A stretch of 64,000 bases of DNA from Serratia rubidaea (GTDB taxonomy: Bacteria; Pseudomonadota; Gammaproteobacteria; Enterobacterales; Enterobacteriaceae). A program made the translations under genes and the position numbers. Below the pieces are notes generated by a model. It saw nothing but the letters and a program-made list of their open reading frames with translations. It had not been told where the DNA came from and did no database searches. Below, piece after piece: positions 43,170 through 52,697 of the stretch (position 1 is its first letter; each line of letters opens with the position of its first letter). Location: positions 1,922,001-1,986,000 of the forward strand of contig LR590463.1 in NCBI GenBank assembly GCA_901472405.1, in the 5' to 3' direction.

Positions 43170-43866
43170 CCATCCATTGTTGCAGTGTGACAACCTGTGC
43201 AAGACCTATCAGGAAGGCAATCTGCATACCGACGTGCTGCGTAATGTCAGCTTTGCCATGCAGCCCGGCGAGATGATGGCGATTGTCGGCAGCTCGGGCT
43301 CGGGGAAAAGCACCCTGTTGCACCTGCTGGGCGGGCTGGACTCACCAACCTCCGGCAGCGTGGTGTTCAAAGGGCAGGCGATGAACGCGCTGTCGTCCGC
43401 CGCCAAGGCGGAGCTGCGTAACCGCGAGCTGGGCTTTATCTACCAGTTTCACCATCTGCTGCCGGATTTTACCGCATTGGAAAATGCCGCGATGCCGCTG
43501 CTGATCGGCGGCGTCAAGCCGGCGCAGGCGCAGGAGAAGGCGCTGGAGATGCTGGCGGCGGTCGGGCTGGATAAGCGCAGCAAACACCGTCCTGCCGAAC
43601 TGTCCGGCGGCGAACGCCAGCGGGTGGCGATCGCCCGTGCGCTGGTGAACAATCCGTCGCTGGTGCTGGCGGATGAACCGACCGGCAACCTGGACCAGCG
43701 CACCGCCGACAGCATCTTTGATCTGCTGGGCGAGCTGAACGTGCGTCAGGGCACCGCGTTTTTGGTGGTGACCCACGATCTGCAGCTGGCCAAACGCCTT
43801 AACCGTCAGCTGGAAATGCGCGACGGCCATCTGCAGGCGCAGCTGACGCTGCTGGGGGCCGAGTAA
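43162..43866 (+). CDS. lolD: Lipoprotein-releasing ABC transporter ATPase LolD
   Basis: 234-residue ATPase of LolCDE. Walker [15 protein letters not shown]-loop [22 protein letters not shown], signature [15 protein letters not shown], Walker [13 protein letters not shown], switch His in [10 protein letters not shown]. Overlaps lolC, and its TAATG links to lolE. Confidence 0.97.
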
Positions 43867-45112
43867 TGCGCGCATTGCCTCTCTCACTGCTGACGGCGCT
43901 GCGTTTCAGCCGCGGTCGGCGGCGCGGCGGCATGGTGTCGCTGATTTCGGTGATCTCCACCATCGGCATTGCGCTGGGGGTGGCGGTGCTGATCGTCGGC
44001 CTGAGCGCGATGAACGGTTTTGAGCGCGAGCTGCAAAACCGCGTGCTGTCGGTGGTGCCGCACGGGGAAATCGAGCCGGTCAATCAGCCGTTTAACGGCT
44101 GGCCGGCGATGATGCAGCGGGTGGAGAAGGTGCCGGGCATTCTGGCCGCCGCGCCGTACATCAATTTCACCGGCCTGATGGAAAACGGCGCCCAGCTGCG
44201 CGCGGTGCAGCTGAAAGGGGTTGACCCGGCGCAGGAAGCGGATCTCAGCGCGCTGCCGAAATATGTGCAGGGCGACGCCTGGGCCAACTTCAAGGGCGGC
44301 GAACAGCAGGTGATTCTGGGCAAAGGCGTTGCCGATGCGCTCGGCGTTAAGCAGGGCTCTTTTGTCACGGTGATGATCCCCAACAGCGACCCGGAAATGA
44401 AACTGCTGCAGCCGAAGCGTATCCGCCTGCACGTCAGCGGCATTTTGCAGCTCAGCGGCCAGCTGGATCACAGCCTGGCGATGGTGCCGCTGGCCGATGC
44501 GCAGCGCTATCTGGACATGGGTGACAGTGTCACTGGCATCGCCATCAAGGTGAATGACGTATTCGCCGCCAATAAGCTGGTGCGCGACGCCGGCGAGGTG
44601 ACCAACGCCTACGTCTATATCAAGAGCTGGATCGGCAAGTACGGCTATATGTACCGCGATATTCAGATGATCCGCGCCATTATGTATCTGGCGATGGTGC
44701 TGGTGATCGGCGTGGCCTGCTTTAACATCGTCTCCACGCTGGTGATGGCGGTGAAGGACAAGAGTGGCGATATCGCCGTGCTGCGTACGCTGGGGCCAAA
44801 GACGGCTTTATCCGGGCGATATTTGTCTGGTACGGCCTGCTGGCGGGGCTGGTGGGTAGCCTGAGCGGCGTGGTGGCCGGCGTGTTTGCCTCGCTGCAGC
44901 TGACAAATATCATTAAGCTGATTGAAAAAATGGTCGGACATTCGTTTTTGTCCGGCGATATTTACTTTATCGACTTTTTACCGTCGGAGCTGCACTGGCT
45001 GGACGTACTGATCGTCCTGGCGACCGCCATCGTACTCAGCCTGCTGGCCAGCTGGTACCCGGCGCGTCGCGCCAGCCGTATCGATCCGGCGCGGGTGCTA
45101 AGCGGTCAGTGA
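43866..45112 (+). CDS. lolE: Lipoprotein-releasing ABC transporter permease LolE (one frame break)
   Basis: Second permease of LolCDE, about 415 residues, that takes the lipoprotein from the membrane. [39 protein letters not shown] is the first helix and lipoprotein-contact region. The frame breaks near 44803; one missing G in the run of CTGGGGCC restores [20 protein letters not shown] and leads into [15 protein letters not shown] and the final [19 protein letters not shown]. Start ATG overlaps the lolD stop. Confidence 0.95.
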
Positions 45113-45120
45113 CCGGATTA

Positions 45121-45151
45121 AAAATGGGGCGCAGTGATGCAGCCCCATTTT
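45121..45151 (+). terminator. Terminator between lolE and nagK
   Basis: AAAATGGGGC / GCCCCATTTT, a 10-bp stem with an 11-base loop followed by TTT. It ends only 17 bases before the nagK start, so nagK depends on read-through or on a promoter inside lolE. Confidence 0.82.
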
Positions 45152-45168
45152 TTTGCGTGAGGTAACGG

Positions 45169-46083
45169 ATGTTCTACGGTTTTGATATGGGCGGCAGCAA
45201 AATTGAGCTGGGCGTGTTTGACGCCAAGCTGCAGCGTATCTGGCAAAAGCGGGTGGCGACCCCGCGGGACGACTATCGCCAACTGCTGGCGACGCTGCGC
45301 GATATGACGCTGGAGGCGGACGCCGTCTGCGGCGCGCCCGGACAGGTGGGCATCGGCATCCCCGGCCTGCCGAACGATGATGACGGCACGCTGTTTACCG
45401 CCAACGTGCCGGCGGCGATGGGGCAGCCGCTGCCGCGCGATCTGGCGGCGCTGATCGGCCGGGAAGTACGGGTGGAAAACGACGCCAACTGCTTCGCGCT
45501 GTCGGAGGCCTGGGATGAGGAGTTCCGCCGCTATCCGGTGGTGTTCGGGCTGATTCTCGGCACCGGCGTCGGCGGCGGCCTGATCGTCGACGGTAAGGTG
45601 GTGTCGGGCCGCAATCATATTGCCGGCGAATTCGGCCACCTGCGGCTGCCGGTCGACGCGCTGGAGGTGCTGGGGCGTGACATACCTCGCGTTGCCTGCG
45701 GCTGCGGCCACCATGGTTGCATTGAAAATTACATATCAGGCCGCGGATTTGAGTGGCTGTACGCGCATTTTTATCAGCAGCGCTTGTCTGCACCGCAAAT
45801 TATTGCGCATTATCAGGCCGGTGAGCCGCAGGCGCAGGCTCACGTTGAGCGTTTTCTCGATCTGCTGGCGATTTGCCTGGGCAATTTACTGACCGTCATC
45901 GATCCGCATCTGGTGGTGATTGGCGGGGGACTTTCGAATTTTGCAGCGATCTATCAGGCGCTGCCGTCGCGTCTGCCGCGCAGCCTGTTGCGCGTGGCGA
46001 AGATGCCAAGGATCGAGCCGGCGCGCTATGGCGATGCCGGCGGCGTACGCGGGGCGGCGTTCCTCAACCTGGTGGATAATTGA
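45169..46083 (+). CDS. nagK: N-acetylglucosamine kinase
   Basis: ROK-family sugar kinase phosphorylating GlcNAc released in cell-wall recycling. 304 residues: [51 protein letters not shown], and the ROK zinc motif GEFGHLRL plus [17 protein letters not shown]. Followed 13 bases later by cobB. Confidence 0.95.
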   Translation: MFYGFDMGGSKIELGVFDAKLQRIWQKRVATPRDDYRQLLATLRDMTLEADAVCGAPGQVGIGIPGLPNDDDGTLFTANVPAAMGQPLPRDLAALIGREVRVENDANCFALSEAWDEEFRRYPVVFGLILGTGVGGGLIVDGKVVSGRNHIAGEFGHLRLPVDALEVLGRDIPRVACGCGHHGCIENYISGRGFEWLYAHFYQQRLSAPQIIAHYQAGEPQAQAHVERFLDLLAICLGNLLTVIDPHLVVIGGGLSNFAAIYQALPSRLPRSLLRVAKMPRIEPARYGDAGGVRGAAFLNLVDN

Positions 46084-46096
46084 ATAAGGAGTAGTT

Positions 46097-46933
46097 ATGC
46101 GTACGCGCCATCGGCTGTGTCAGTTTCGCAAGAGCAAACATGTGTTGCACCAACGTTTCCGTTCGCGGATTTTTCACCGCGATACCATGGCGGCGGCGGA
46201 GTTGAAAAAGCCGTTTGTGGTGGTGTTGACCGGCGCCGGCATTTCTGCGGAGTCCGGCATTCGCACCTTCCGTGCGGCGGACGGCCTGTGGGAAGAGCAT
46301 AAGGTGGAGGACGTGGCGACGCCGGAAGGCTTCCAGCGCGATCCGGAGCTGGTGCAGGCGTTTTACAATGCGCGCCGCCGCCAGCTGCAGCAGGATGATA
46401 TCGCGCCGAACGCCGCGCACCGCGCGCTGGCCAGTCTGGAAGAGTGGCTGGGGGACAATTTCCTGCTGATTACGCAAAATATCGACAACCTGCACGAGCG
46501 TGCCGGCAACCGCCGGGTGGTGCATATGCATGGCGAACTGCTGAAGGCGCGCTGTACGCAGTCCGGCCAGGTGGTAGACTGGCCCGGCGATCTGAACGTC
46601 GACGACCGTTGCCACTGCTGCCAGTTCCCGGCGCCGCTGCGCCCGCACGTGGTGTGGTTCGGCGAAATGCCGATCGGCATGGACGATATCTATCAGGCGC
46701 TGGAAAGCGCGGACTTCTTCGTCGCTATCGGCACCTCCGGCCATGTGTATCCGGCGGCCGGGTTTGTGCACGAGGCGCGGCTGGGCGGCGCGCACACCAT
46801 GGAGCTGAACCTGGAGCCGAGCCAGGTGGAAAGCCAGTTTGCCGAGAAGCACTACGGCCCGGCCAGCGAAGTGGTGCCGCGCTTTGTGCATAAGTTTCTG
46901 ATGGGGAAAATTGAACGCGCCGACCGGCCGTAA
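46097..46933 (+). CDS. cobB: NAD-dependent protein deacylase CobB (sirtuin)
   Basis: Class III sirtuin that removes acetyl and succinyl groups from lysines such as that of acetyl-CoA synthetase. 278 residues with the N-terminal Arg-rich extension seen in the long enterobacterial form, then [34 protein letters not shown], catalytic [11 protein letters not shown] and the Zn Cys set (C...CHCC), and [22 protein letters not shown]. Confidence 0.96.
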   Translation: MRTRHRLCQFRKSKHVLHQRFRSRIFHRDTMAAAELKKPFVVVLTGAGISAESGIRTFRAADGLWEEHKVEDVATPEGFQRDPELVQAFYNARRRQLQQDDIAPNAAHRALASLEEWLGDNFLLITQNIDNLHERAGNRRVVHMHGELLKARCTQSGQVVDWPGDLNVDDRCHCCQFPAPLRPHVVWFGEMPIGMDDIYQALESADFFVAIGTSGHVYPAAGFVHEARLGGAHTMELNLEPSQVESQFAEKHYGPASEVVPRFVHKFLMGKIERADRP

Positions 46934-47025
46934 CCCGCAGAACTCGCCGCGGCCTGCGCGCCGCGGCGGCAATGAAATCCGTTATCACGTGGCATGATAA
47001 TGAAACTTTGCTTTACTAAAACATG

Positions 47026-47045
47026 GCTCTTTCGGCCGAAAGAGC
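47026..47045. promoter_or_regulatory. Perfect 20-bp palindrome between cobB and the P450 gene
   Basis: GCTCTTTCGGCCGAAAGAGC is its own reverse complement, and the flanks add partial symmetry (AACAT on the left, GTGTTT on the right). It is 29 bases before the P450 start. It could be an operator for a dimeric repressor overlapping the P450 promoter, or a hairpin in the leader; it lacks a U tract for termination. Confidence 0.6.
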
Positions 47046-47074
47046 GTGTTTAGTCAAAAAGAGGTTTCATATTC

Positions 47075-48301
47075 ATGAATAACTCTGATGATAGAACCCT
47101 GCGTTTTAACCCGGCCTCTCCCTTATTTAATCAGCATATTTATCAGATTTATCAGCGAATGCGCCGGCAGCAGCCGCTGCTGCGCATCGGCAGAACCTGG
47201 GTGCTGACGCGTTATCAGGATGTCAGCGCGGCGCTGCGCGCCCCGCAGCTCAGCTGCAGCGGTATTCCGCGGCATCTGAGCGCGGAGTTCGCGCGCCTGC
47301 AAGGCGGGCTGGCGCCTGAATTGGCGATGTTGGTGCAGGAGATGGCGCTGTTTCAGGATAACGGTACGCACCGGCAGCACCGTAAGCCGCTGATGGCGCT
47401 GTTCAGCCGCGAGCCGCTGGCGCAGCTCAGGCGGCTGGTCGTCGATGAAATTAACCGGTCGATCGCCGCTCTGGCGAAGACGGATCGCCTGGATGTGATC
47501 GTGCAGCTGGCGCGGCCGCTGTGGCCGCGTTTGTTTGCCCGCTGGCTGAATCTTTCACCGCAGCAGAGCCAGGTGATTGAGCAGGAGAAGGAGAGTATTC
47601 GTCTGCTGCTCGATCCCAGCGCCATCGATCGGGCCGGCCTTGAGCGGCTGGCGTCAGCGCTGCGGCGTCTGGACACGTTGTTCAGCCAGCTCTACCAGGA
47701 GTGCGCCGACGGCCGTCCTTCACTGTTCTTTGCTGCGCTGGCGCAGGGCTATGGCGACCAGCAGGCTCTGATGCAACGCTACTTCAGCGCCGACTGCGTC
47801 ACCATTCTGATTGGCGGCAGCGAAACCACCGAGGCGCTGATCGGCAACCTGATGCAGGTTGTGGCGCAGGATGAACCGCTCCAGCAGCAGCTGCGGCAGC
47901 ACCCGCAGTGGATTGCGCAGGCGGTGCAGGAAACGCTGCGCTATGAGTCACCGCTGCAGATGGCGCGGCGTACCGTTATCCAGCCGTGGACGCTGCATGG
48001 CCGCACGCTGCGTGAGCAGGATGCGGTGTTGCTGTGTCTGGGGGCGGCTAATCGTGATGAAACACAGTTTTGTGGCGCGCAGCAGTTCGATTTGCACCGT
48101 GAAAATAACTCTCGGCATCTGGGGTTCGGCGGCAGCGCACATTTGTGTGCGGGGCAACTGCTGGCAAGGTTTCAGGCGGAAAGCGTCTGTGCCGCGCTGC
48201 TGCAGCACTTTCCGCGCCTCAGGCCGCTGGAGCAGGCGCAGTGGCAGACGGACAGTCTGATTTTACGTTCGCTGAAGTCGCTGCCGTTGGCGTTGGGCTA
48301 G
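47075..48301 (+). CDS. Cytochrome P450
   Basis: Soluble class I bacterial P450 of 408 residues. The I-helix oxygen-binding motif reads IGGSETTEALIG, the ExxR pair is ETLRYESPLQMARR, and the heme-ligand loop is LGFGGSAHLCAGQLLARFQ. The substrate is unknown and no ferredoxin or reductase gene is adjacent. It lies between cobB and potD, a place with only small genes in E. coli, so it is probably an acquired gene. It could in principle serve the biosynthetic locus 7 kb away, without evidence for that. Confidence 0.93.
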   Translation: MNNSDDRTLRFNPASPLFNQHIYQIYQRMRRQQPLLRIGRTWVLTRYQDVSAALRAPQLSCSGIPRHLSAEFARLQGGLAPELAMLVQEMALFQDNGTHRQHRKPLMALFSREPLAQLRRLVVDEINRSIAALAKTDRLDVIVQLARPLWPRLFARWLNLSPQQSQVIEQEKESIRLLLDPSAIDRAGLERLASALRRLDTLFSQLYQECADGRPSLFFAALAQGYGDQQALMQRYFSADCVTILIGGSETTEALIGNLMQVVAQDEPLQQQLRQHPQWIAQAVQETLRYESPLQMARRTVIQPWTLHGRTLREQDAVLLCLGAANRDETQFCGAQQFDLHRENNSRHLGFGGSAHLCAGQLLARFQAESVCAALLQHFPRLRPLEQAQWQTDSLILRSLKSLPLALG

Positions 48302-48317
48302 GCGGGGAAGGGAACAG

Positions 48318-48338
48318 GGCCGGGCAGTGCGCCCGGCC
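48318..48338. terminator. GC-rich hairpin between P450 and potD
   Basis: GGCCGGGC / GCCCGGCC with a 5-base loop lies between the converging P450 and potD genes. No U tract on either strand, so termination would be Rho-linked or partial. Confidence 0.45.
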
Positions 48339-48358
48339 TGACAGGAGTGAGGCTGGCG

Positions 48359-49405
48359 TTAACGGCCGGCCTTCAGCTTCTGGAACTGGGTTTCGTACAG
48401 CGTGCTGGCGTCGCCGACGTCGTTCTGCCATTCGCCGTTTTTGATCACCGCGTCGTCCGGATACAGGGATTTGTCGTTGGCGATCTCCGGCGGCAGCAGC
48501 TTTTTCGCCTCCAGGTTCGGCGTCGGATAGCCGATGGTTTTCGCCACCTGCACCGCAATTTCCGGCCGCAGCAGGAAGTTAATCAGCTTCAGCGCGCCGT
48601 CGACGTTCTTGGCGTTTGCCGGGATCGCCAGGCTGTCCATCCAGAAGATGCCGCCTTCTTTCGGCCAGACGATCTCCAGCGGCGTGCCGGCCTGACGGGC
48701 GACAAAGGCTGAGCCGTTCCACACCATCCCCAGATTGACTTCCCCTTCCATAAACGGGTTGCCTGGGTTGTCGGAGTTAAAGGCCAGCACGTTCGGCATC
48801 AGCTTTTTCAGCTCGTTATAGGCGGCCTCAATCTCCTGCGGATTGGTGGTATTGCCGGAATAGCCCAGTTTACGCAGCGCCATCTGGAACACTTCACGCG
48901 CGTCGTCGGTCAGCAGCAGGCTGCTTTTGTATTCCGGCTTCCACAGGTCGGCCCATGAGGTGATGGTTTTCGGATCGATCTCGTCGCTGTTGACGCCGAT
49001 GGCGGTGGCGCCCCAGATATAGGGGATCGAGTAGTCGTTATTCGGATCGAACGGCTTGTTCAGCAGGTTGGGATCGAGATCCTTAAAGTTGCTAAGCTTG
49101 CTTTTGTCGATCTTCTGCAGCATGCCTTCCTTGCTCATCTTGGCGATGAAATAGGTGGAAGGCACCACCAGGTCGTACGCGCCGTCTTTATAGGTTTTCA
49201 GTTTGGCGTACATGCTTTCATTGGATTCATAGGTGGAATAGATCACCTTAATCCCGGTTTCTTTGGTGAACTGATCGAGCAGGCCTGGCGGCACATATTC
49301 AGTCCAGTTATAGAAATAGAGGGTTTTGCCGTCATCGGCGGCGGTTGCAGAGCCGATGCTCAGTGCCATCATCCCGGCTGCGAGCAGGTGTGACCACTTT
49401 TTCAT
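48359..49405 (-). CDS. potD: Spermidine/putrescine ABC transporter substrate-binding protein PotD
   Basis: 348-residue periplasmic polyamine receptor. Signal peptide MKKWSHLLAAGMMALSIGSATA, then TLYFYNWTEYVPPGLLDQFTKETGIKVIYSTYESNE, VPSTYFIAKMSKEGML, and IPYIWGATAIGVN with polyamine-contact aromatic and acidic residues. RBS AAGGATACG. Unlike E. coli, where potC and potD are contiguous, 206 bases with a strong terminator separate them here. Confidence 0.95.
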   Translation of the reverse strand: MKKWSHLLAAGMMALSIGSATAADDGKTLYFYNWTEYVPPGLLDQFTKETGIKVIYSTYESNESMYAKLKTYKDGAYDLVVPSTYFIAKMSKEGMLQKIDKSKLSNFKDLDPNLLNKPFDPNNDYSIPYIWGATAIGVNSDEIDPKTITSWADLWKPEYKSSLLLTDDAREVFQMALRKLGYSGNTTNPQEIEAAYNELKKLMPNVLAFNSDNPGNPFMEGEVNLGMVWNGSAFVARQAGTPLEIVWPKEGGIFWMDSLAIPANAKNVDGALKLINFLLRPEIAVQVAKTIGYPTPNLEAKKLLPPEIANDKSLYPDDAVIKNGEWQNDVGDASTLYETQFQKLKAGR

Positions 49406-49577
49406 GCAGCGTATCCTTCAGCAGTTATCGCGTTTAACAGTATAGGCCGAATAGCGGCGCGGCGGCCCTATACCCCAGAAAGCGGCCATTATAGGCGGCG
49501 TGCGACGCGGGGTAAAGGCGGTTATCTTCTTGGCAAATAGCGGTTTTTTAGCCAAAAACAGGATAGCAGAATAAAAA

Positions 49578-49606
49578 TGGGCACATTCACAAAATGAATG
49601 TGCCCA
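49578..49606 (-). terminator. Terminator between potC and potD
   Basis: TGGGCACATTCA / TGAATGTGCCCA is a perfect 12-bp stem with a 5-base loop, followed on the minus strand by TTTTTATT. It lies five bases beyond the potC stop and about 170 bases ahead of potD. Confidence 0.88.
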
Positions 49607-49611
49607 CCTGA

Positions 49612-50388
49612 TTATTTGACATTGCGATCGCGCATTACCCACTGACTGGCGAGCACCAGCACCAGCGACATCAGCAGCAGGATGGTGGCCAGGGCGTTCA
49701 CCTCCGGCGAGACGCCGACTTTGACCATTGAGTAGATCTTCAGCGGCAGGATCTCATAGCTTGGCCCGGTGACGAACGAGGACACCACCACATCATCCAT
49801 CGACAGGGTAAAGCTCAGCAGCCAGCCGGCGGCGACCGCCGGCATCGCCAGCGGCAGGATGATTTTACGCAGAATCGTCACCTCGCCGGCGCCGAGGTCG
49901 CGCGCCGCTTCCAGCATCTTGACGTCGAAGCCCTTCAGGCGCGAGTAGACGGTCACCACCACAAACGGCAGGCAGAAGGTGATATGCGAAAACAGCAGCG
50001 ACCAGAAGCCCAGCGAGATGCCCAGCAGCATAAACAGCACCAGCAGGGAGATCGCCATCACGATATCCGGCGACATCATCACCACAAACAGCATGCCGCT
50101 GACGAACGGCTTGCCGCGGAAGCGGTAGCGGTACAGCGCCACCGCGGTCAGCGAGCCGATAACCGTGGCGAAGGTGGCCGACAGCACCGCCATGGTCAGC
50201 GAGTGGCCCGCCGCCTGCAGCAGGCTGTCGTTGTTGAGCAGGGTCGAGTACCAGTCGACGGTAAAGCCCTGCCAGTTAATGCCGAAGCGCGACGCGTTGA
50301 ACGAGTTGACGATCAGAATCACGATCGGAATATACAAATAGGCGTAAATGATGGTCATAAAACCACCGCGTAGCAGGCGTCCGATCAT
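49612..50388 (-). CDS. potC: Spermidine/putrescine ABC transporter permease PotC
   Basis: 258-residue inner-membrane permease with six predicted helices and the EAA loop ([27 protein letters not shown]) that touches the ATPase. Start ATG overlaps the potB stop by four bases. Follows potA and potB in a potABC string. Confidence 0.96.
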   Translation of the reverse strand: MIGRLLRGGFMTIIYAYLYIPIVILIVNSFNASRFGINWQGFTVDWYSTLLNNDSLLQAAGHSLTMAVLSATFATVIGSLTAVALYRYRFRGKPFVSGMLFVVMMSPDIVMAISLLVLFMLLGISLGFWSLLFSHITFCLPFVVVTVYSRLKGFDVKMLEAARDLGAGEVTILRKIILPLAMPAVAAGWLLSFTLSMDDVVVSSFVTGPSYEILPLKIYSMVKVGVSPEVNALATILLLMSLVLVLASQWVMRDRNVK

Positions 50389-51245
50389 TCCAGTTCCACC
50401 TTCTTGTTCAGCAGTTTCGCCGCGCGGTAATACACCAGCAGCATCAGGCCCATCACCAGCGTCAGGCAGATGCTGGTGGCGGCGCCGAACGGCCAGTCGC
50501 GAATATTCAGGAACTGGCTCTTGATCACGTTGCCGATCAGCAGGTTTTTCGCGCCGCCCATCAGGTCCGCGACGAAGAACAGCCCCATCGCCGGCAGGAT
50601 CACCAGCAGGCAGCCGGCGATAATGCCCGGCATGGTCAGCGGCACGATGATGCGGATAAAGGTCTGCAGCTTGCTGGCGCCGAGATCGCGCGCCGCCTCC
50701 AGGCAGGATTTATCCAGCTTCTCGATGCTGGAATAGAGCGGCATCACCATAAACGGCAGCAGAATATAGATCAGGCCCAGCACCACCGCCTCGGAGGTGT
50801 ACATGATGCGAAACGGCTTATCGATCACCCCCAGCCACAGCAGGAAATCGTTCAGGTAGCCGCGGGTGCTGAGAAACAGCTTCAGGCCGTAGATGCGGAT
50901 CAGCGAGTTGGTCCAGAAGGGGACGATCAGCAGAAACAGCAGCAGCGGCCGCACCTTCTGCGGCAGGCGCGCCAGAATAAAGGCGAACGGATAGCCGATC
51001 GCCAGGCAGCACAGGGTGGCGATCACCGCCATATTCAGCGAGTGCAGCAGCACTTCGGCGTACAGCGGATCGAACAGCCGGGTGTAGTTATCCAGCGTGA
51101 ACACCATCTGAATCAGGTTGGCGTCGTCGCGGGTCAGGAAGCTGGTGCCGATGATCATCAGGTTCGGCATAAAGACGAACAGCACCAGCCAGGCCACCAC
51201 CCCGGTAATCACCACATTCTGGAACAGTTTACGCGAGGTCTTCAT
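50385..51245 (-). CDS. potB: Spermidine/putrescine ABC transporter permease PotB
   Basis: 286-residue permease partner of PotC: first helix [26 protein letters not shown], periplasmic [15 protein letters not shown]-like segment, EAA loop [27 protein letters not shown], and C-terminal [13 protein letters not shown]. The ATG is inside the last codons of potA (17-base overlap), which argues for coupled translation. Confidence 0.95.
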   Translation of the reverse strand: MKTSRKLFQNVVITGVVAWLVLFVFMPNLMIIGTSFLTRDDANLIQMVFTLDNYTRLFDPLYAEVLLHSLNMAVIATLCCLAIGYPFAFILARLPQKVRPLLLFLLIVPFWTNSLIRIYGLKLFLSTRGYLNDFLLWLGVIDKPFRIMYTSEAVVLGLIYILLPFMVMPLYSSIEKLDKSCLEAARDLGASKLQTFIRIIVPLTMPGIIAGCLLVILPAMGLFFVADLMGGAKNLLIGNVIKSQFLNIRDWPFGAATSICLTLVMGLMLLVYYRAAKLLNKKVELE

Positions 51246-52344
51246 CGGCCAGCACCACCTCCCAGCTTTCAACCCAGGTCACCGCCATTTTCTGATTCAG
51301 CGAATGGTCGACGTCCGGATCGTCTTCGTTGAAGAATTCGCTGACCATCACCATCTTGCCGTTTTCCAGCTCGACGACCGAATCCAGCGTCATCCCCTTG
51401 TAGTTACGCTCGCGCACGTAGCCGATCAGGCCGTCGACCTGCTCGGCGCCGTTGATCTCCTCAACGCGCAGATCTTCCGGCCGCAGCAGCACTTTCAGGC
51501 GCTGGCCGGCGCTGACCGGCAGGCTGGCGTAGATATCGCACTCGCGCCCTTCGACGTTGGCGCGCACCCGCTGTGCGTCGATGCGCTGCAGCACGGTGGC
51601 GTCGAAGATATTGATCTCGCCGATAAAGCTGGCGACGAACAGGTTGCGCGGCTCTTCGTAGATCTCGCGCGGCGTGCCGTCCTGCTCAATGCGGCCTTCA
51701 CGCATCACCACGATGCGGTCGGACATGGTCAGCGCCTCTTCCTGATCGTGGGTGACGAAGACAAAGGTGATGCCGAGCTTGCGCTGCAGCGCTTTCAGCT
51801 CGTTCTGCATCTGCTTGCGCAGCTTATAGTCCAGCGCCGACAGCGACTCATCCAGCAGCAGAACTTTCGGTTTGTTCACCACCGCGCGGGCGATGGCGAC
51901 GCGCTGCTGCTGGCCGCCGGACAGCTGGCTGGGGCGTCGCTGGGCGAAGGCCTCCAACTGCACCATGCGCAGCGCCTCTTCCACCCGCGGGGTAATCTCC
52001 GCCGCCGGCGTTTTCTGCATCCGCAGGCCGAAGGCGACGTTATCAAACACCGTCATATGCGGAAACAGCGCGTAGCTTTGGAAGACGGTATTAACGTGGC
52101 GCTGTTCGGCCGGAATGGCGGTAATATCCAGACCGTCGAGCACGATCTGGCCGCTGTCGGCATCTTCCAGGCCGGCGATCAGGCGCAATACGGTGGTCTT
52201 GCCGCAGCCGGAGGGGCCGAGGATCGTCAAAAACTCGCCGTTATTAATGGTGAGTTCAAGATCGCTGATGATAGTTTTGCCGTCGAACCCTTTGCTTAAC
52301 GCTTTTAATTCAACCAGTGGCTTTAGAGAGGATGTCTCAGTCAT
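51229..52344 (-). CDS. potA: Spermidine/putrescine ABC transporter ATPase PotA
   Basis: 371-residue ATPase with Walker [19 protein letters not shown]-loop [21 protein letters not shown], signature [15 protein letters not shown], Walker [13 protein letters not shown], switch His in [10 protein letters not shown], and a C-terminal regulatory TOBE-like domain (about 250-371). First gene of the pot string; its promoter is in the 353-base gap shared with pepT. Confidence 0.96.
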   Translation of the reverse strand: MTETSSLKPLVELKALSKGFDGKTIISDLELTINNGEFLTILGPSGCGKTTVLRLIAGLEDADSGQIVLDGLDITAIPAEQRHVNTVFQSYALFPHMTVFDNVAFGLRMQKTPAAEITPRVEEALRMVQLEAFAQRRPSQLSGGQQQRVAIARAVVNKPKVLLLDESLSALDYKLRKQMQNELKALQRKLGITFVFVTHDQEEALTMSDRIVVMREGRIEQDGTPREIYEEPRNLFVASFIGEINIFDATVLQRIDAQRVRANVEGRECDIYASLPVSAGQRLKVLLRPEDLRVEEINGAEQVDGLIGYVRERNYKGMTLDSVVELENGKMVMVSEFFNEDDPDVDHSLNQKMAVTWVESWEVVLADEDLA

Positions 52345-52697
52345 TTATGGTGTCACTCTATCCCGTGAACTCTTGCAGATAGAACCGCCGCTGGAAAAGA
52401 CTGCGAGAGCTGGCGAAATACCCCGCCGTACAAAAGCTCAAAACCAGTGGCGCCGCTCGAAATTTTTAGAGCGCGCATGATAGACGCTGTGGCAGTGAAT
52501 TGAAAGCCGAACCACCGGCAACGCGCTGATTTTTACCATTATAGCCGCACTATGCGACAGTTTAACGCATTCATTTAATCAATAAATCATTACTGCCGGT
52601 AATGATTCCCGCTAATTCTGGTTAAAAATGACCTGACGCAATATTTCCCTTCAGGCGCTTTTGCATAATGACTTGCGATAATTTGAAGGGCGCCATC
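52345..52697. promoter_or_regulatory. Divergent potA / pepT promoter region with a 9-5-9 dyad
   Basis: 353 bases without a gene. The most regular element is AATCATTAC-TGCCG-GTAATGATT at 52585-52607, a perfect 9-bp inverted repeat with a 5-base spacer, about 90 bases upstream of pepT. Salmonella pepT is FNR-activated, but I found no convincing FNR box here. No RNA gene is evident. Confidence 0.5.

Noticed and set aside
51118-52299. 393-codon plus-strand open frame over potA
   Set aside because: PotA on the minus strand has all ABC motifs; the antisense product lacks any.
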